Assembly (NCBI RefSeq): GCF_014982805.1 | Contig: NZ_JADCKC010000002.1 | Span: 186,001-250,000 of the forward strand | Direction of reading: 5' to 3' | From: Gemmiger gallinarum | Lineage (GTDB): Bacteria; Bacillota; Clostridia; Oscillospirales; Ruminococcaceae | Length of the DNA: 64,000 nt | Shown here: in pieces, positions 15,698 to 24,326 of the stretch | Layout: every line of letters starts with the position of its first letter | How positions within the stretch are numbered: the first letter of the stretch is position 1 | Made by a program: the position numbers and the translations under genes | Notes under the pieces: model-generated | What the model was told of the DNA's origin: nothing | Databases searched by the model: none | What the model saw: the letters and a program-made list of their open reading frames with translations, nothing else

Positions 15698-18600
15698 TCA
15701 TTGCGCATTATCCGTCCACATCTCGCACTGGCTCATAACGGTCTTTACCGCATCTTCCATGCCTTCCGGCGGATATTTGTGCCGTTTCAGCAAGTGCTTC
15801 ACCAACCTGCGCATTCCAGCGCGGGCACTTTCTTTTTTCTGCCAGTCAATCGTACGATTCTTACGCAATGCATCGGTCAGCTCTTTTGTGAGAGCGATTA
15901 GTTCATCGTGTTCATAGAAGTCCTTGATGGCCTGGGGTTTGGTTAAAGCATCATAGAAGGCCAGTTCTTCTTGGGTAAGGCCCAGCTTTTCGCCTTCCGC
16001 ATTGGCAGCTGCAATATCTTTGGCCAGCTTCAGAAGTTCCTCAATGACCTGTTCATTGGTCAGCATCCCGTTGAGATACCGATTCATAGAACTCTGGATG
16101 ATTTCGGAGAACTTTTCCGACTTCACCACATTGGTGCGACGATAGACGGAAACCTGCTCAGCAATCAACTTTTTCAGCAATTCTACCGCCAGGTTCTTCT
16201 CCTTCATGCGGGAGATCTCATCCAAAAACTTGGGATCAAACAAAGAAAATTCTTTTCCCACATCGGAGAACAGATTGATAACGCCCTCACTCTTGATGCT
16301 GTGCTTCAACAGATCATTGATACGCTGATTGACTTCCGGAAGTGTAAACTTCTTGCCAGTTCCACCGCCTGTCGTAAGGCGAACAAGCATGGTACGCACC
16401 GCTTCAAAATAGGCAGCTTCCAAGCGGGTTTTCTCATCTACCATGCTGCTGCACAGGGAAAGTGCCTGCTTGAGCAGCAGAGCTTCTTTGATGTAGACGT
16501 TCTGTGTCTTTTCCTTATCCGGCAAATTGTGCTCCGCCACCGATTTACCCAGCAGGAAATTAACGCCGCCGCTAATCATCCGTGCTTTTTCCAGGTCATC
16601 GCCGGTCATGAAGGCGGTGTAGTCAAAACCGTGGAACAGGTCGCGGCACACTTCCAGCTTTTCCAGGAACTTGGGATAAGCAGCTTTGCTCACGTCCGGA
16701 TCGCCGTAGTTCTTTTTATCCCGTACGGTATAGTCGTTCATGGCCTGCTTGAGGGCCGCGGCAATACCAACATAGTCCACTACCAGTCCGCCTTCCTTAT
16801 CGCGGAAAACGCGGTTCACTCTGGCAATGGCCTGCATCAAGTTATGCCCAGTCATGGGCTTATACACATACATGGTGGCGAGGGAGGGCACATCAAATCC
16901 CGTCAGCCACATATCCACCACGATGGCAATTTTCATGGGGGAATTGTTATCCTTGAACTTGCGGGCAAGCTCTTCCTTATGGGCCTTATTGCCGATAATT
17001 TCCCGCCATTCTTCCGGGTCGTTGTTGCCCTGGGTCATCACAACGCCCACTTTCTCGGTCCAATCCGGGCGCAGCTGGAGAATACGATTATAGATTTTCA
17101 TGGCAATGGGGCGAGAGTAAGCTACAATCATGGCTTTGCCGGTGAGCAGGTTGGCCCGGTAATTCTCGTAATGGTCGAGGATATCATCCACCAGGGACGC
17201 GATGGTCTGGTCGGCACCCAAGATAGCTTCCATCTGCCCCAGTTCTTTCTTGCTCTTTTCGATGACATAGGGGTCCGCGTTCTGTGCCATCAAATCATAT
17301 TCGGCATCGATCAAACGCAGGGTCTGCTCGTCCAGCTTCAAGTGGATAACGCGGCTCTCGTAGTAAACCGGGCGGGTAGCGCCGTCCTCCACCGCCTGGG
17401 TCATATCGTAGATGTCGATATAATCGCCGAACACTTCCCGGGTGCTGCGGTCTTTGGAGGAAATGGGGGTACCGGTAAAGCCGATGTATGTAGCATTGGG
17501 CAGGCTGTCGCGGATGATGCGAGCCGTGCCAATGGATGTTTTGACCTCCAGTTCGCCCTTTTCATTCCGTTTGGCGATGACCTTTTCGGTAAGACCGTAC
17601 TGCCCGCGGTGGGCCTCATCCGCCATAACCACGATGTTCCGGCGTTCCGACAGTGGTTCGCCGGTTTCCTCGAATTTCTGCATGGTGGTGAAGATGATAC
17701 CGTTTGCCTGACGGCCAGCCAACAGCTCTTGCAAATTCTGGCGGCTTTCCGCCTGCTGGGGAGTCTGACGCAGAAAATCCCTGCAACGGGAGAACTGTCC
17801 ATACAGCTGATTGTCCAGATCGTTGCGGTCAGTGACTACAACGATAGTGGGGCTTTCCAGCGCTTTTTGCAGATAGTGGGCATAGAACACCATGGACAGG
17901 GATTTGCCGCTGCCCTGAGTATGCCAGAAAACGCCGCCCTTGCCATCAGTGACGGTGGCATGTTTGGTGGATTCGATGGCTTTTTTCACGGCAAAATACT
18001 GGTGATAGGCTGCCAAAACCTTAAAAGTATTGGCGCCGTCCACGTTGAAGCAGATAAAGTTCTGGAGAATATCCAGGAAGCGCTGCTTCTCGAAGATTCC
18101 TTCAAAGAAGGTATCGAACTGAGCGGTCTGTGTATTCTCGTAACTGCCGTCCTTTGTTTTCCAGGCCATGAAGCGGTCCTCTCCGGAGGTGATGGTGCCC
18201 GCCTTGGAGGTGGTCATGTCGCTCATAACGCAGACCTGATTGTAGATGAACAGGAACGGAATTTCGTGCATGTAGTTCCGCAGCTGACGATAAGCGGCGG
18301 AAGCATCGGTTTCCTCGCGGGAGGGAGATTTCAGCTCCACGACCACCAGTGGCAGGCCATTGACAAACAGAACGATGTCGGCCCGCTTTTCGCTGTTCTC
18401 AATGACTGTCCACTGGTTGATGGCCGTGAATCGGTTGTTTTCTGGATTCTGGTAGTCCACCAGATACACCAGGCCTGATCGTTCCTCGCCCTTCAACAGA
18501 AATTTCACAGGCACACCGTTTTGCAGATAATCGGTAAAGACCATGTTTTTCTGCAACAGAGATCCAGACTCAAAGTTTTTGAGCTTGTACACTGCGTCAT

Positions 18601-18778
18601 CCAACGCCTCCCGGGGCATGGTGGGATTAACCGCCTGGAGCGCAGGCAGCAGTTCATCCTCATACAGCGGCGAGTGGTAGTCCCGCTCGATATCCGGGCC
18701 ATAGACATAGGAATAGCCCAGACTCTGAGTAAAGAGCTGTAATACGGCGTTTTCGTAGTTGGATTCGGTGAAGGGCAC
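15698..18778 (-). CDS. hsdR: Type I restriction enzyme R (restriction/translocase) subunit
   Basis: A 1026-residue HsdR. It is the motor and nuclease of a type I restriction enzyme that cuts unmodified DNA after ATP-driven translocation. The N-terminal PD-(D/E)xK nuclease is visible (DIVLFVNGLPLVVVELKS). The helicase domain has Walker A QGSGKSLSM (about 290), DEAH box VMADEAHRGQYG, SAT-like GFTGTPISS and motif VI region MQAIARVNRVF. The C-terminal helical region for HsdM contact extends past residue 800. Length is normal. The start is a GTG at 18778, preceded by GAGGTGATCC. It lies downstream of the switching hsdS segment, and two thirds of the region upstream of it can be inverted. Confidence 0.96.
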   Translation of the reverse strand: MPFTESNYENAVLQLFTQSLGYSYVYGPDIERDYHSPLYEDELLPALQAVNPTMPREALDDAVYKLKNFESGSLLQKNMVFTDYLQNGVPVKFLLKGEERSGLVYLVDYQNPENNRFTAINQWTVIENSEKRADIVLFVNGLPLVVVELKSPSREETDASAAYRQLRNYMHEIPFLFIYNQVCVMSDMTTSKAGTITSGEDRFMAWKTKDGSYENTQTAQFDTFFEGIFEKQRFLDILQNFICFNVDGANTFKVLAAYHQYFAVKKAIESTKHATVTDGKGGVFWHTQGSGKSLSMVFYAHYLQKALESPTIVVVTDRNDLDNQLYGQFSRCRDFLRQTPQQAESRQNLQELLAGRQANGIIFTTMQKFEETGEPLSERRNIVVMADEAHRGQYGLTEKVIAKRNEKGELEVKTSIGTARIIRDSLPNATYIGFTGTPISSKDRSTREVFGDYIDIYDMTQAVEDGATRPVYYESRVIHLKLDEQTLRLIDAEYDLMAQNADPYVIEKSKKELGQMEAILGADQTIASLVDDILDHYENYRANLLTGKAMIVAYSRPIAMKIYNRILQLRPDWTEKVGVVMTQGNNDPEEWREIIGNKAHKEELARKFKDNNSPMKIAIVVDMWLTGFDVPSLATMYVYKPMTGHNLMQAIARVNRVFRDKEGGLVVDYVGIAAALKQAMNDYTVRDKKNYGDPDVSKAAYPKFLEKLEVCRDLFHGFDYTAFMTGDDLEKARMISGGVNFLLGKSVAEHNLPDKEKTQNVYIKEALLLKQALSLCSSMVDEKTRLEAAYFEAVRTMLVRLTTGGGTGKKFTLPEVNQRINDLLKHSIKSEGVINLFSDVGKEFSLFDPKFLDEISRMKEKNLAVELLKKLIAEQVSVYRRTNVVKSEKFSEIIQSSMNRYLNGMLTNEQVIEELLKLAKDIAAANAEGEKLGLTQEELAFYDALTKPQAIKDFYEHDELIALTKELTDALRKNRTIDWQKKESARAGMRRLVKHLLKRHKYPPEGMEDAVKTVMSQCEMWTDNAQ

Positions 18779-18808
18779 GGTGGATCACCTCTTATAAATG
18801 GGTAAAAG

Positions 18809-19510
18809 TTGTTTATGCTTTTCTTCCTCTTACATCTGATAAACGATAATTTAGAGCAGCAAGCGCAAGCGCTGTTCTTTGAATACTTTGGACGGGTATC
18901 TCGCAATGCTCTGCCAGATGGTTGGCCTGCTGCAACGCTGGGTGATGTTGCCGTCATTTGCAACAAAAGCTTTAATCCAGCAAAAGAACCGGAAACCATG
19001 CTTGAACATTACAGTATCCCGGCTTTTGACGAAACACATTTCCCAGTGTTTGAGCTATCCACAAATATCAAGAGCAACAAGTTCAAAGTTGACGCTGATT
19101 GTTTCATGATTTCAAAGCTAAACCCGACAATAAAGCGGGTCTGGAAACCGTATTGCCTCACTGGAAAAGCGGTATGCTCCACAGAGTTCATAGTTTATAA
19201 AGCCAAAGATCAGGGCTATACGGATTTTCTGTATTCACTCATCGATAGTGATGATTTTTCTGCATTCATGTGCAGTCATGTTACTGGTTCTACAGGTAGT
19301 CGCCAGAGGACACCCCCCTCTGAAACCTTGCAATATTCTTTTGTTATGCCGGCCCGTGAAGATGTTGCTTTGTTTAGCTCTCTTGTGCATCCTATGTATG
19401 AGCAAATCCGGGTGAATGCAATTGAGAACGAGAAGCTGAAACGCCTTAGGGACAGCTTGCTGCCAAAGCTGATGTCAGGTACAGTCGATGTTTCAAGCAT
19501 TCAGCTCTAA
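18809..19510 (+). CDS. Silent hsdS C-terminal half cassette (second target-recognition domain)
   Basis: The frame from INDNLEQQAQALFFEYFG (beginning at the inversion site 18840-18853) to LLPKLMSGTVDVSS is a half HsdS: spacer helix, a target-recognition domain, and the conserved terminal helix. It has no ribosome site; the first ten residues encoded before the site are meaningless. It lies opposite to the rest of the locus. Recombination between 18840 and the site inside hsdS (21739), or at the end of the other cassette (19516), would fuse it in frame to a start-bearing half. The closing sequence LRDSLLPKLMSG is shared with the active hsdS, but the recognition domain differs. Confidence 0.85.
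   Translation: MFMLFFLLHLINDNLEQQAQALFFEYFGRVSRNALPDGWPAATLGDVAVICNKSFNPAKEPETMLEHYSIPAFDETHFPVFELSTNIKSNKFKVDADCFMISKLNPTIKRVWKPYCLTGKAVCSTEFIVYKAKDQGYTDFLYSLIDSDDFSAFMCSHVTGSTGSRQRTPPSETLQYSFVMPAREDVALFSSLVHPMYEQIRVNAIENEKLKRLRDSLLPKLMSGTVDVSSIQL
18840..18853 (+). repeat. Inversion site 1, TAAACGATAATTTA
   Basis: First of four 14-bp copies in the hsdS region. Identity with the copy inside hsdS extends to about 31 bases (GATAAAC through GCAAGCGCAA). It encodes part of INDNLEQQAQ and marks the entry of the silent C-terminal cassette. Confidence 0.85.
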
Positions 19511-19977
19511 ACCGCTAAATTATCGTTTATCTTCTCGTTGATTTCAATTTTGTCATCCAGCGTTGTCAGTACGGAGGCTATTTTGTCTTGCGTTGCAATA
19601 TCTGGCAAGCAGATTGTCTCTTTATGAACAGTATTGCGGTTGATTCCAGGCACAGCACTCGCGGAGGTGAATTTCTCCCACCCTAAAGTTTTCAAAAAAT
19701 AATAGATAAACCGGGGATTGTTCCCATGAAAGTCTTCAACATAAAGGGTTGTATTCAAAGGCCAGAAATCTTCATCTGCCATGAAAACCTGACCAATGGT
19801 TCCATATCGTCCAGTTATCACGCCGGGAGCTTTAACCATTGCGGTATCGTGCGTTCCGCTGATTCCAGACGAAGAAAAAATAGGGACACCTCCGTTTTTT
19901 CGCTTCTGCTGAGGTAAATCATACCCTCTTTTCAGAGTAATAAATTTGCCCAGTTCTCCTGTTTTCCAAGTTGTCAT
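19507..19977 (-). CDS. hsdS N-terminal half cassette (first target-recognition domain), truncated
   Basis: A 156-residue half HsdS with its own start (ATG 19977, GGATGG upstream) and a complete N-terminal recognition domain: WKTGELGKFITLKRGYDL, then GRYGTIGQVF, and a conserved spacer helix EINEKINDNL. It stops two codons after the inversion site 19516-19529 (NLAV-stop). Inverting 18840-19529 would replace that end with the EQQAQ-bearing C-terminal half and create a full hsdS. It follows the recombinase gene by 11 bases. In the present orientation it would yield only a half-subunit, which may be inactive, or might dimerise as some half-S proteins do. Confidence 0.85.
   Translation of the reverse strand: MTTWKTGELGKFITLKRGYDLPQQKRKNGGVPIFSSSGISGTHDTAMVKAPGVITGRYGTIGQVFMADEDFWPLNTTLYVEDFHGNNPRFIYYFLKTLGWEKFTSASAVPGINRNTVHKETICLPDIATQDKIASVLTTLDDKIEINEKINDNLAV
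19516..19529 (-). repeat. Inversion site 2
   Basis: TAAACGATAATTTA on the minus strand at the 3' end of the N-terminal cassette, inverted relative to sites 1 and 3. Here it is followed by GCGGTT and a stop. Confidence 0.85.
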
Positions 19978-19988
19978 TTTTCACCATC

Positions 19989-20972
19989 CTATCCGATGTA
20001 TTTTCTGTGTGCCAGCTTTACATTTTGTTGTTTCACCATCGCATAGTGCATGGTGGTATCGATCTTCTGATGCCCTAAAAGTTGCTGGACTTGTTCGATG
20101 GGCATTCCTTTGTCTATGGCTGAGGTGGCAAGCGTTCGCCGAAACTTATGCGGATGAACCTTTGTCAGCTTGAGCCGCTTTCCAAGTCCCCGCAGCATTA
20201 CTTCTATGCCTCCGATCATCAGCCGGTCATGAGGGACTTTTAACGATACAAAGAGGGCAGGATTTGCATCTGTACGGCTTGCAAGGTAGTTCTGTAAATG
20301 TATCTTCGTGCGGGCATCAAAATACACCAGACGCTCCTTGTTTCCTTTTCCAATGACTACGCATTCTCGCTCATTAAAGTTGATATCTTCTCGGTTGAGC
20401 ATAACCATTTCACCAACGCGCATACCGGAGGATGCAAGAAGATCAATGATGGCAAGATCTCGTGTGCATGAGCAGCTATCTCGCAGAAGCTCCAATGCTT
20501 CGTCCGAATAAGTATCCTTAACAACCTTCGCTGTTTTGACCTTGTGGATGCGTCGAACAGGACTTTTCATGATAAAATCCTCGTCTTCCAGCCATGAAAA
20601 GAAACTGGATAGAATACGCCGGATATTATCAATCGTCACCTTGCTCGAACCGCGCTGAACCTGATAGATGGTCAAGTACCGTCGCAAATCATCCGTTGTG
20701 ATTTCTTGAGCTGTTTTGCCGATGCCGGTAAACATCGCTTCGATGGTCTTCCTGTAATAATGCAGGGTCTTTTCTGAGCAGCCTTCAATGCGTTTTGCAG
20801 AGATGAAGGCTTCTGTTAAATCCGTCTTTTGCACTTCCTCATGGGGGGTATCAAAACTGATCGTAGCATTCCGTAGTACCTCATTCAGAACTCTTTGGAG
20901 CTGCAATAGTTGTTTATTGTTGAGATGGGGCAGCATTTGTCGCTGTATCTCGTTGATCAGTTCATCTTTCAT
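19989..20972 (-). CDS. Tyrosine recombinase, probable hsdS invertase
   Basis: A 327-residue XerC/D-like recombinase. The N-terminal SAM-like domain (about 50-140) is followed by a catalytic domain with Arg in SSGMRVGEMVMLNRED, His/Arg in HPHKFRRTLAT, His in LLGHQKIDTTM and Tyr in HYAMVKQQN. It is embedded between hsdS and the extra hsdS half-genes and closely resembles recombinases that shuffle hsdS genes in streptococci, lactobacilli and gut Firmicutes. It is distinct from the element integrase. The start ATG 20972 has AAAAGGAG upstream. The targets are very probably the four TAAACGATAATTTA sites around it. Confidence 0.9.
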   Translation of the reverse strand: MKDELINEIQRQMLPHLNNKQLLQLQRVLNEVLRNATISFDTPHEEVQKTDLTEAFISAKRIEGCSEKTLHYYRKTIEAMFTGIGKTAQEITTDDLRRYLTIYQVQRGSSKVTIDNIRRILSSFFSWLEDEDFIMKSPVRRIHKVKTAKVVKDTYSDEALELLRDSCSCTRDLAIIDLLASSGMRVGEMVMLNREDINFNERECVVIGKGNKERLVYFDARTKIHLQNYLASRTDANPALFVSLKVPHDRLMIGGIEVMLRGLGKRLKLTKVHPHKFRRTLATSAIDKGMPIEQVQQLLGHQKIDTTMHYAMVKQQNVKLAHRKYIG

Positions 20973-21065
20973 TGTCGTATCTCCTTTTCAGATTAAGAGA
21001 ACGACAGTCAGTGGCAGTTCTTTTGGGATAATCTCTCGCCACTGATGAGAGTTGATTTAGGGAGG

Positions 21066-21079
21066 TAAACGATAATTTA
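21066..21079 (+). repeat. Inversion site 3, just after the hsdS stop
   Basis: TAAACGATAATTTA on the plus strand. If joined to the N-terminal half of hsdS it would encode INDNL-S-A-stop, removing the second recognition domain, so it works as a parking site and OFF position. Confidence 0.8.
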
Positions 21080-21084
21080 TCGGC

Positions 21085-22290
21085 TTAGATGCTGACATCA
21101 GAGACATCAATCTCACCAGACATCAGTTTCGGAAGCAAACTATCTCTCAGTGCAGCCAGAGATTGATTCTGCCGCTCCAACATTTGCTGTTGACCAAAGA
21201 GCGGGCCGCAAAACTCGTTGAATTTAGCAAGCGTTTCACTATCGGGAATAAGTGCAGGAACATCTTTCATGGTGCTGCCGGACACTTCCTTGAAAGTAGA
21301 GCCGGATGCCATGCCTTCAATGGTGGGCAAGGCGTTTTTCAAGAAGTAATAAACGAATGGTGTACCAATTTCCGCTTTTGGAACAACCGATTTGAACCCC
21401 TGATTTGTGGTAACCTCACCAGCAGCAATTGCAATGTAGCCTATAGGTGCGCGAGAGGAAAACAGGACTGTCCCCTCCGGCATTATGCTTGCACTGCTGT
21501 TTTTTAGGCCAAGCTCGGTGATGTCATTTTCACCGTGAGCGATAAATTTGGACTTGTTCACCGATAGGTCTTTAGGAGTAATCCAAGCTATACCATGTTC
21601 CGTGTAATATTCCGGCTTGGATTTTGAGGGGGTACTACCGCCAACAACTGTGCCAAGATCGCTGATAGTCCCTTTACGCCATTTGAAATTGACATTTTCG
21701 ACGAACAGCTTTTGAAAAAGAGTTTGCGCTTGCTGCTCTAAATTATCGTTTATCTGTATATTGACCTTTATTTTGCCGTCAATCCTTGAAAGAAGCGAAC
21801 AAATCTTTTCTTGCTCGTCAATGGCAGGATATTGTATTGGCATTCTCTTGAAATCCTTGAGAATAATACGGGGAATAGCAGACCCGGAACCATAATTATC
21901 TCGAACGTGCTGTTTGAAACTTGGCGTTTTCATTAGATAGTAAAGGAACTCTGACACTATTTCCTGTGGATTACAGCGCAAAATTGCGATAGATGAAAGC
22001 AATGCAGGGTGTTCCGGCTGGTCATATATAATTATGTCTTCAAAATAACGCGCCCCATCCTTTCCCACTAAAATATCTCCTACCTTGGGAACGCACCCAT
22101 TGCGTTTCAGCGCAGCATAATCTTCTGAGCTTATTCTTTTACATGAGCTAAAGTCAAAACCGTAGGGGGTAAAATCTTTAACCGAAACCATATACTCCCC
22201 AGTATCGGTGCTCTTCGGGCTTGAATGTGATCCATCAGTGACAAGCAAACACGCCTCACCGATAGTTGAGCTTTTCCACTCAGATTTCAT
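21085..22290 (-). CDS. hsdS: Type I restriction-modification specificity subunit
   Basis: The expressed full-length HsdS (401 residues), which sets the DNA sequence recognised by the methylase and nuclease. It contains two recognition domains: residues about 1-150 (SSTIGEACLLVTDGSHSS) and about 205-350 (WRKGTISDLGTVVGGSTP). Each is followed by a conserved helix (KVNIQINDNLEQQAQTLF and LAALRDSLLPKLMSG). The central helix is encoded by inversion site 4, so the second half can be exchanged. The ATG at 22290 overlaps the hsdM end by 11 bases; a TTG 6 bases upstream is an alternative. Both flanking positions of the second half carry inversion sites. Confidence 0.94.
   Translation of the reverse strand: MKSEWKSSTIGEACLLVTDGSHSSPKSTDTGEYMVSVKDFTPYGFDFSSCKRISSEDYAALKRNGCVPKVGDILVGKDGARYFEDIIIYDQPEHPALLSSIAILRCNPQEIVSEFLYYLMKTPSFKQHVRDNYGSGSAIPRIILKDFKRMPIQYPAIDEQEKICSLLSRIDGKIKVNIQINDNLEQQAQTLFQKLFVENVNFKWRKGTISDLGTVVGGSTPSKSKPEYYTEHGIAWITPKDLSVNKSKFIAHGENDITELGLKNSSASIMPEGTVLFSSRAPIGYIAIAAGEVTTNQGFKSVVPKAEIGTPFVYYFLKNALPTIEGMASGSTFKEVSGSTMKDVPALIPDSETLAKFNEFCGPLFGQQQMLERQNQSLAALRDSLLPKLMSGEIDVSDVSI
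21739..21752 (-). repeat. Inversion site 4, inside hsdS
   Basis: TAAACGATAATTTA on the minus strand, encoding part of the central helix QINDNLEQQ of the active hsdS. Together with site 3 it brackets the second recognition domain. Confidence 0.85.
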
Positions 22291-23782
22291 ACCCAATCGC
22301 CCCCATTCGCTCCTTGATTTGCGCCTCCAGTTCGTGGGATTTCCGGAATAGCTCGGACAGCTCCTTGGTCAGTCGGTCCATCTTTTCCTCGAAAGGTTCG
22401 CCGTCATCCTGCTGTTCCTCAATGCCTACATACCGGCCAGGGGTAAGGATATAATCCTGCTTGGCAATCTCCTCGGTGGTAGCTACAGCACAGAAGCCCT
22501 TGACGTCTTCCAGTGTACCGTCCGCAAAGGCATTGTAGGCATCAGCTAGCTTCTGGATGTCCTCATCGGTCAGCTCCCGCAGTTTGCGGGTAACCATAGT
22601 GCCCATCCTCCGGGCATCAATGAACAAAGTCTTGCCTTTTTGCTTTTTGTTCTTAGCCAGAAACCACAGCGAAACGGGAATCTGGGTGGTGTAGAACAAC
22701 TGGGACGGCATGGCCACAATGCAGTCTACCAAATCCGCATTGATGATGTTCTTGCGGATTTCGCCCTCGCCGCCGCTCTGGGAGGACAGGGAGCCGTTGG
22801 CCAGCACCATACCGATACGGCCACCCGGTGCCAGATGCCAAATCATGTGCTGCAGCCAAGCAAAGTTGGCGTTGCCTGCGGGCGGCGTACCATACTGCCA
22901 GCGCACATCGTCCAGCAGCTTCTCCTGACCCCAGCCGGACAGGTTGAAGGGCGGGTTTGCCATGATGAAGTCCGCTTTCAGCTGAGGGTGGCAATCATTA
23001 AAGAAGGTATCGGCGTTGAACTTGCCCAGGTCGGCCTCAATGCCACGGATAGCCAGGTTCATCTGGGCCATCTTCCAGGTGGTGGGGTTGGAGTCCTGGC
23101 CGAATACCGAAATCTTGTTGATGTTGCCGCCGTGGTTCTCGATGAACTTGGCCGACTGCACAAACATACCACCGCTGCCGCAGCAGGGGTCATACACGCG
23201 GCCATTGTAGGGCTGCAAAATTTCCACTAGCGTGCGCACCACGCAGGACGGCGTATAGAATTCACCGGCCAGTTTGCCTTCCTGCTCGGCGAACTTGGAC
23301 AGGCAGTATTCATATGTACGGCCCAGGATATCCTTGCTGTCGCCATGCTCCACCATCTGGATATTGGTGAACAGGTCTACTACCTCGCCCAGTCGGCGCT
23401 TGTCCAGCTCCGGGCGGGCAAAGTTCTTGGGCAGGATGTCTTTCAGCCGTTTGTTCTCCTTTTCAATGCTGCGCATGGCCTCGTCAATGACCGTTCCGAT
23501 CTCCGGCGTATGGGCCGCAGCGGCAATCACACTCCAGCGGGCGTTCTCCGGCACAAAGAAGATATTCTCGGCAATATATTCGTCTTTATCCTCTTCAAAG
23601 CCGTCACCCTCGGCCACCAGTTCCTGGTGCTTGGCCTCAAAGCGGTCAGAGATATATTTCAAGAAAATCAGACCCAGCACGACGGATTTATACTCTGAAG
23701 CGTCGATGTTGCCGCGCAGTACGCAAGCAGCGTCCCAAATTTGCTTTTCAAAACCAATGTTACTGGTATTTTTATCTGCCAT
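22280..23782 (-). CDS. hsdM: Type I restriction-modification methyltransferase subunit
   Basis: A 500-residue HsdM, the N6-adenine methyltransferase of the type I system. The N-terminal helical HsdM_N domain (about 1-140) is followed by the SAM-binding motif YDPCCGSGGMFVQ and the catalytic motif IV IMANPPFN. The length is normal for the family. The start ATG 23782 follows a short 5' region after the regulator gene (52 bases). hsdM and hsdS overlap, as is common, and so are translationally coupled. With hsdS it forms the M2S methylase, and with HsdR the restriction complex. Confidence 0.96.
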   Translation of the reverse strand: MADKNTSNIGFEKQIWDAACVLRGNIDASEYKSVVLGLIFLKYISDRFEAKHQELVAEGDGFEEDKDEYIAENIFFVPENARWSVIAAAAHTPEIGTVIDEAMRSIEKENKRLKDILPKNFARPELDKRRLGEVVDLFTNIQMVEHGDSKDILGRTYEYCLSKFAEQEGKLAGEFYTPSCVVRTLVEILQPYNGRVYDPCCGSGGMFVQSAKFIENHGGNINKISVFGQDSNPTTWKMAQMNLAIRGIEADLGKFNADTFFNDCHPQLKADFIMANPPFNLSGWGQEKLLDDVRWQYGTPPAGNANFAWLQHMIWHLAPGGRIGMVLANGSLSSQSGGEGEIRKNIINADLVDCIVAMPSQLFYTTQIPVSLWFLAKNKKQKGKTLFIDARRMGTMVTRKLRELTDEDIQKLADAYNAFADGTLEDVKGFCAVATTEEIAKQDYILTPGRYVGIEEQQDDGEPFEEKMDRLTKELSELFRKSHELEAQIKERMGAIGYEI

Positions 23783-23834
23783 AGAATGTGTTCTCTCACT
23801 TTCTTGTGTTTACTTGTTTCTGTGGGATGGGATG

Positions 23835-24053
23835 TTAGGTATTCTCCTTATCATCCGGCACAATTTCCATGATATCCTCAATCCTACAATCTAATGCCGT
23901 ACAAATTTTCAAAAGGATTTCGGTTGTAACATGGCCATTCTTTCCCATTTTGGTGATGGAAGCAGAACTGATTCCGGCCTGTGCACATAAATCTTTCTTT
24001 TTCATGTCTCTGTCAATCAAAAGCTTCCAAAGCCTTTTGTAACTAACGGCCAT
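23835..24053 (-). CDS. XRE-family helix-turn-helix regulator upstream of hsdM
   Basis: A 72-residue Cro/CI-type protein consisting almost only of the helix-turn-helix domain (LWKLLIDRDMKKKDLCAQAG, ISSASITKMGKNGHV, TTEILLKICTALDCRIEDIM). Such single-domain regulators often act as controllers of adjacent restriction-modification genes. The start is taken as ATG 24053, with GGGGGAGG about 11 bases upstream; a longer frame would run through a terminator hairpin. hsdM begins 52 bases downstream, so one transcript from the promoter at 24166-24194 probably covers regulator, hsdM and hsdS. Confidence 0.85.
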   Translation of the reverse strand: MAVSYKRLWKLLIDRDMKKKDLCAQAGISSASITKMGKNGHVTTEILLKICTALDCRIEDIMEIVPDDKENT

Positions 24054-24080
24054 AGAAAAAAGAGCCTCCCCCTCACAATA

Positions 24081-24112
24081 AAAAATGCTCTGCCTGACAG
24101 CAGAGCATTTTT
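24081..24112. terminator. Perfect 13-bp hairpin with U-run ahead of the XRE-hsdMS operon
   Basis: AAAAATGCTCTGC and GCAGAGCATTTTT are exact complements around a 6-base loop, with T-runs in both directions. It lies between the promoter at 24166-24194 and the regulator start at 24053, so most minus-strand transcripts would have to pass it. That is an attenuator-like position. Confidence 0.8.
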
Positions 24113-24165
24113 CTTGCAGTCTTGCTGCCAATAGTCTATTCCAACACCTGACAGCGTTGTAATTA

Positions 24166-24194
24166 ATGATAACATAATCAACAAGGATTCGCAA
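24166..24194 (-). promoter_or_regulatory. Promoter for the XRE-hsdM-hsdS transcript
   Basis: On the minus strand TTGCGA, 17 bases, TATCAT. No other good promoter was seen between here and the regulator. The terminator-like hairpin 24081-24112 lies downstream of it. Confidence 0.5.
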
Positions 24195-24326
24195 GAATAA
24201 TCATGCGTTTGCAAGATTTTTATGTGCCGATCACCACACACTGCAGCTGGTGATTATCTCTAAAAATTATCATGTTAGTTTCTGCACAAAAGGATACCGC
24301 TCAATCTTTTGGCTTTGCATCTGTGG

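Noticed and set aside
15971-18478. An 835-codon plus-strand frame over hsdR
   Set aside because: HsdR on the other strand has all motifs in order; the plus frame has no recognisable motif or start signal.
18809-19510. The reverse hsdS half as a decayed pseudogene
   Set aside because: The frame is intact, ends with the conserved HsdS tail and starts exactly at an inversion site, so it is a silent cassette rather than decay.
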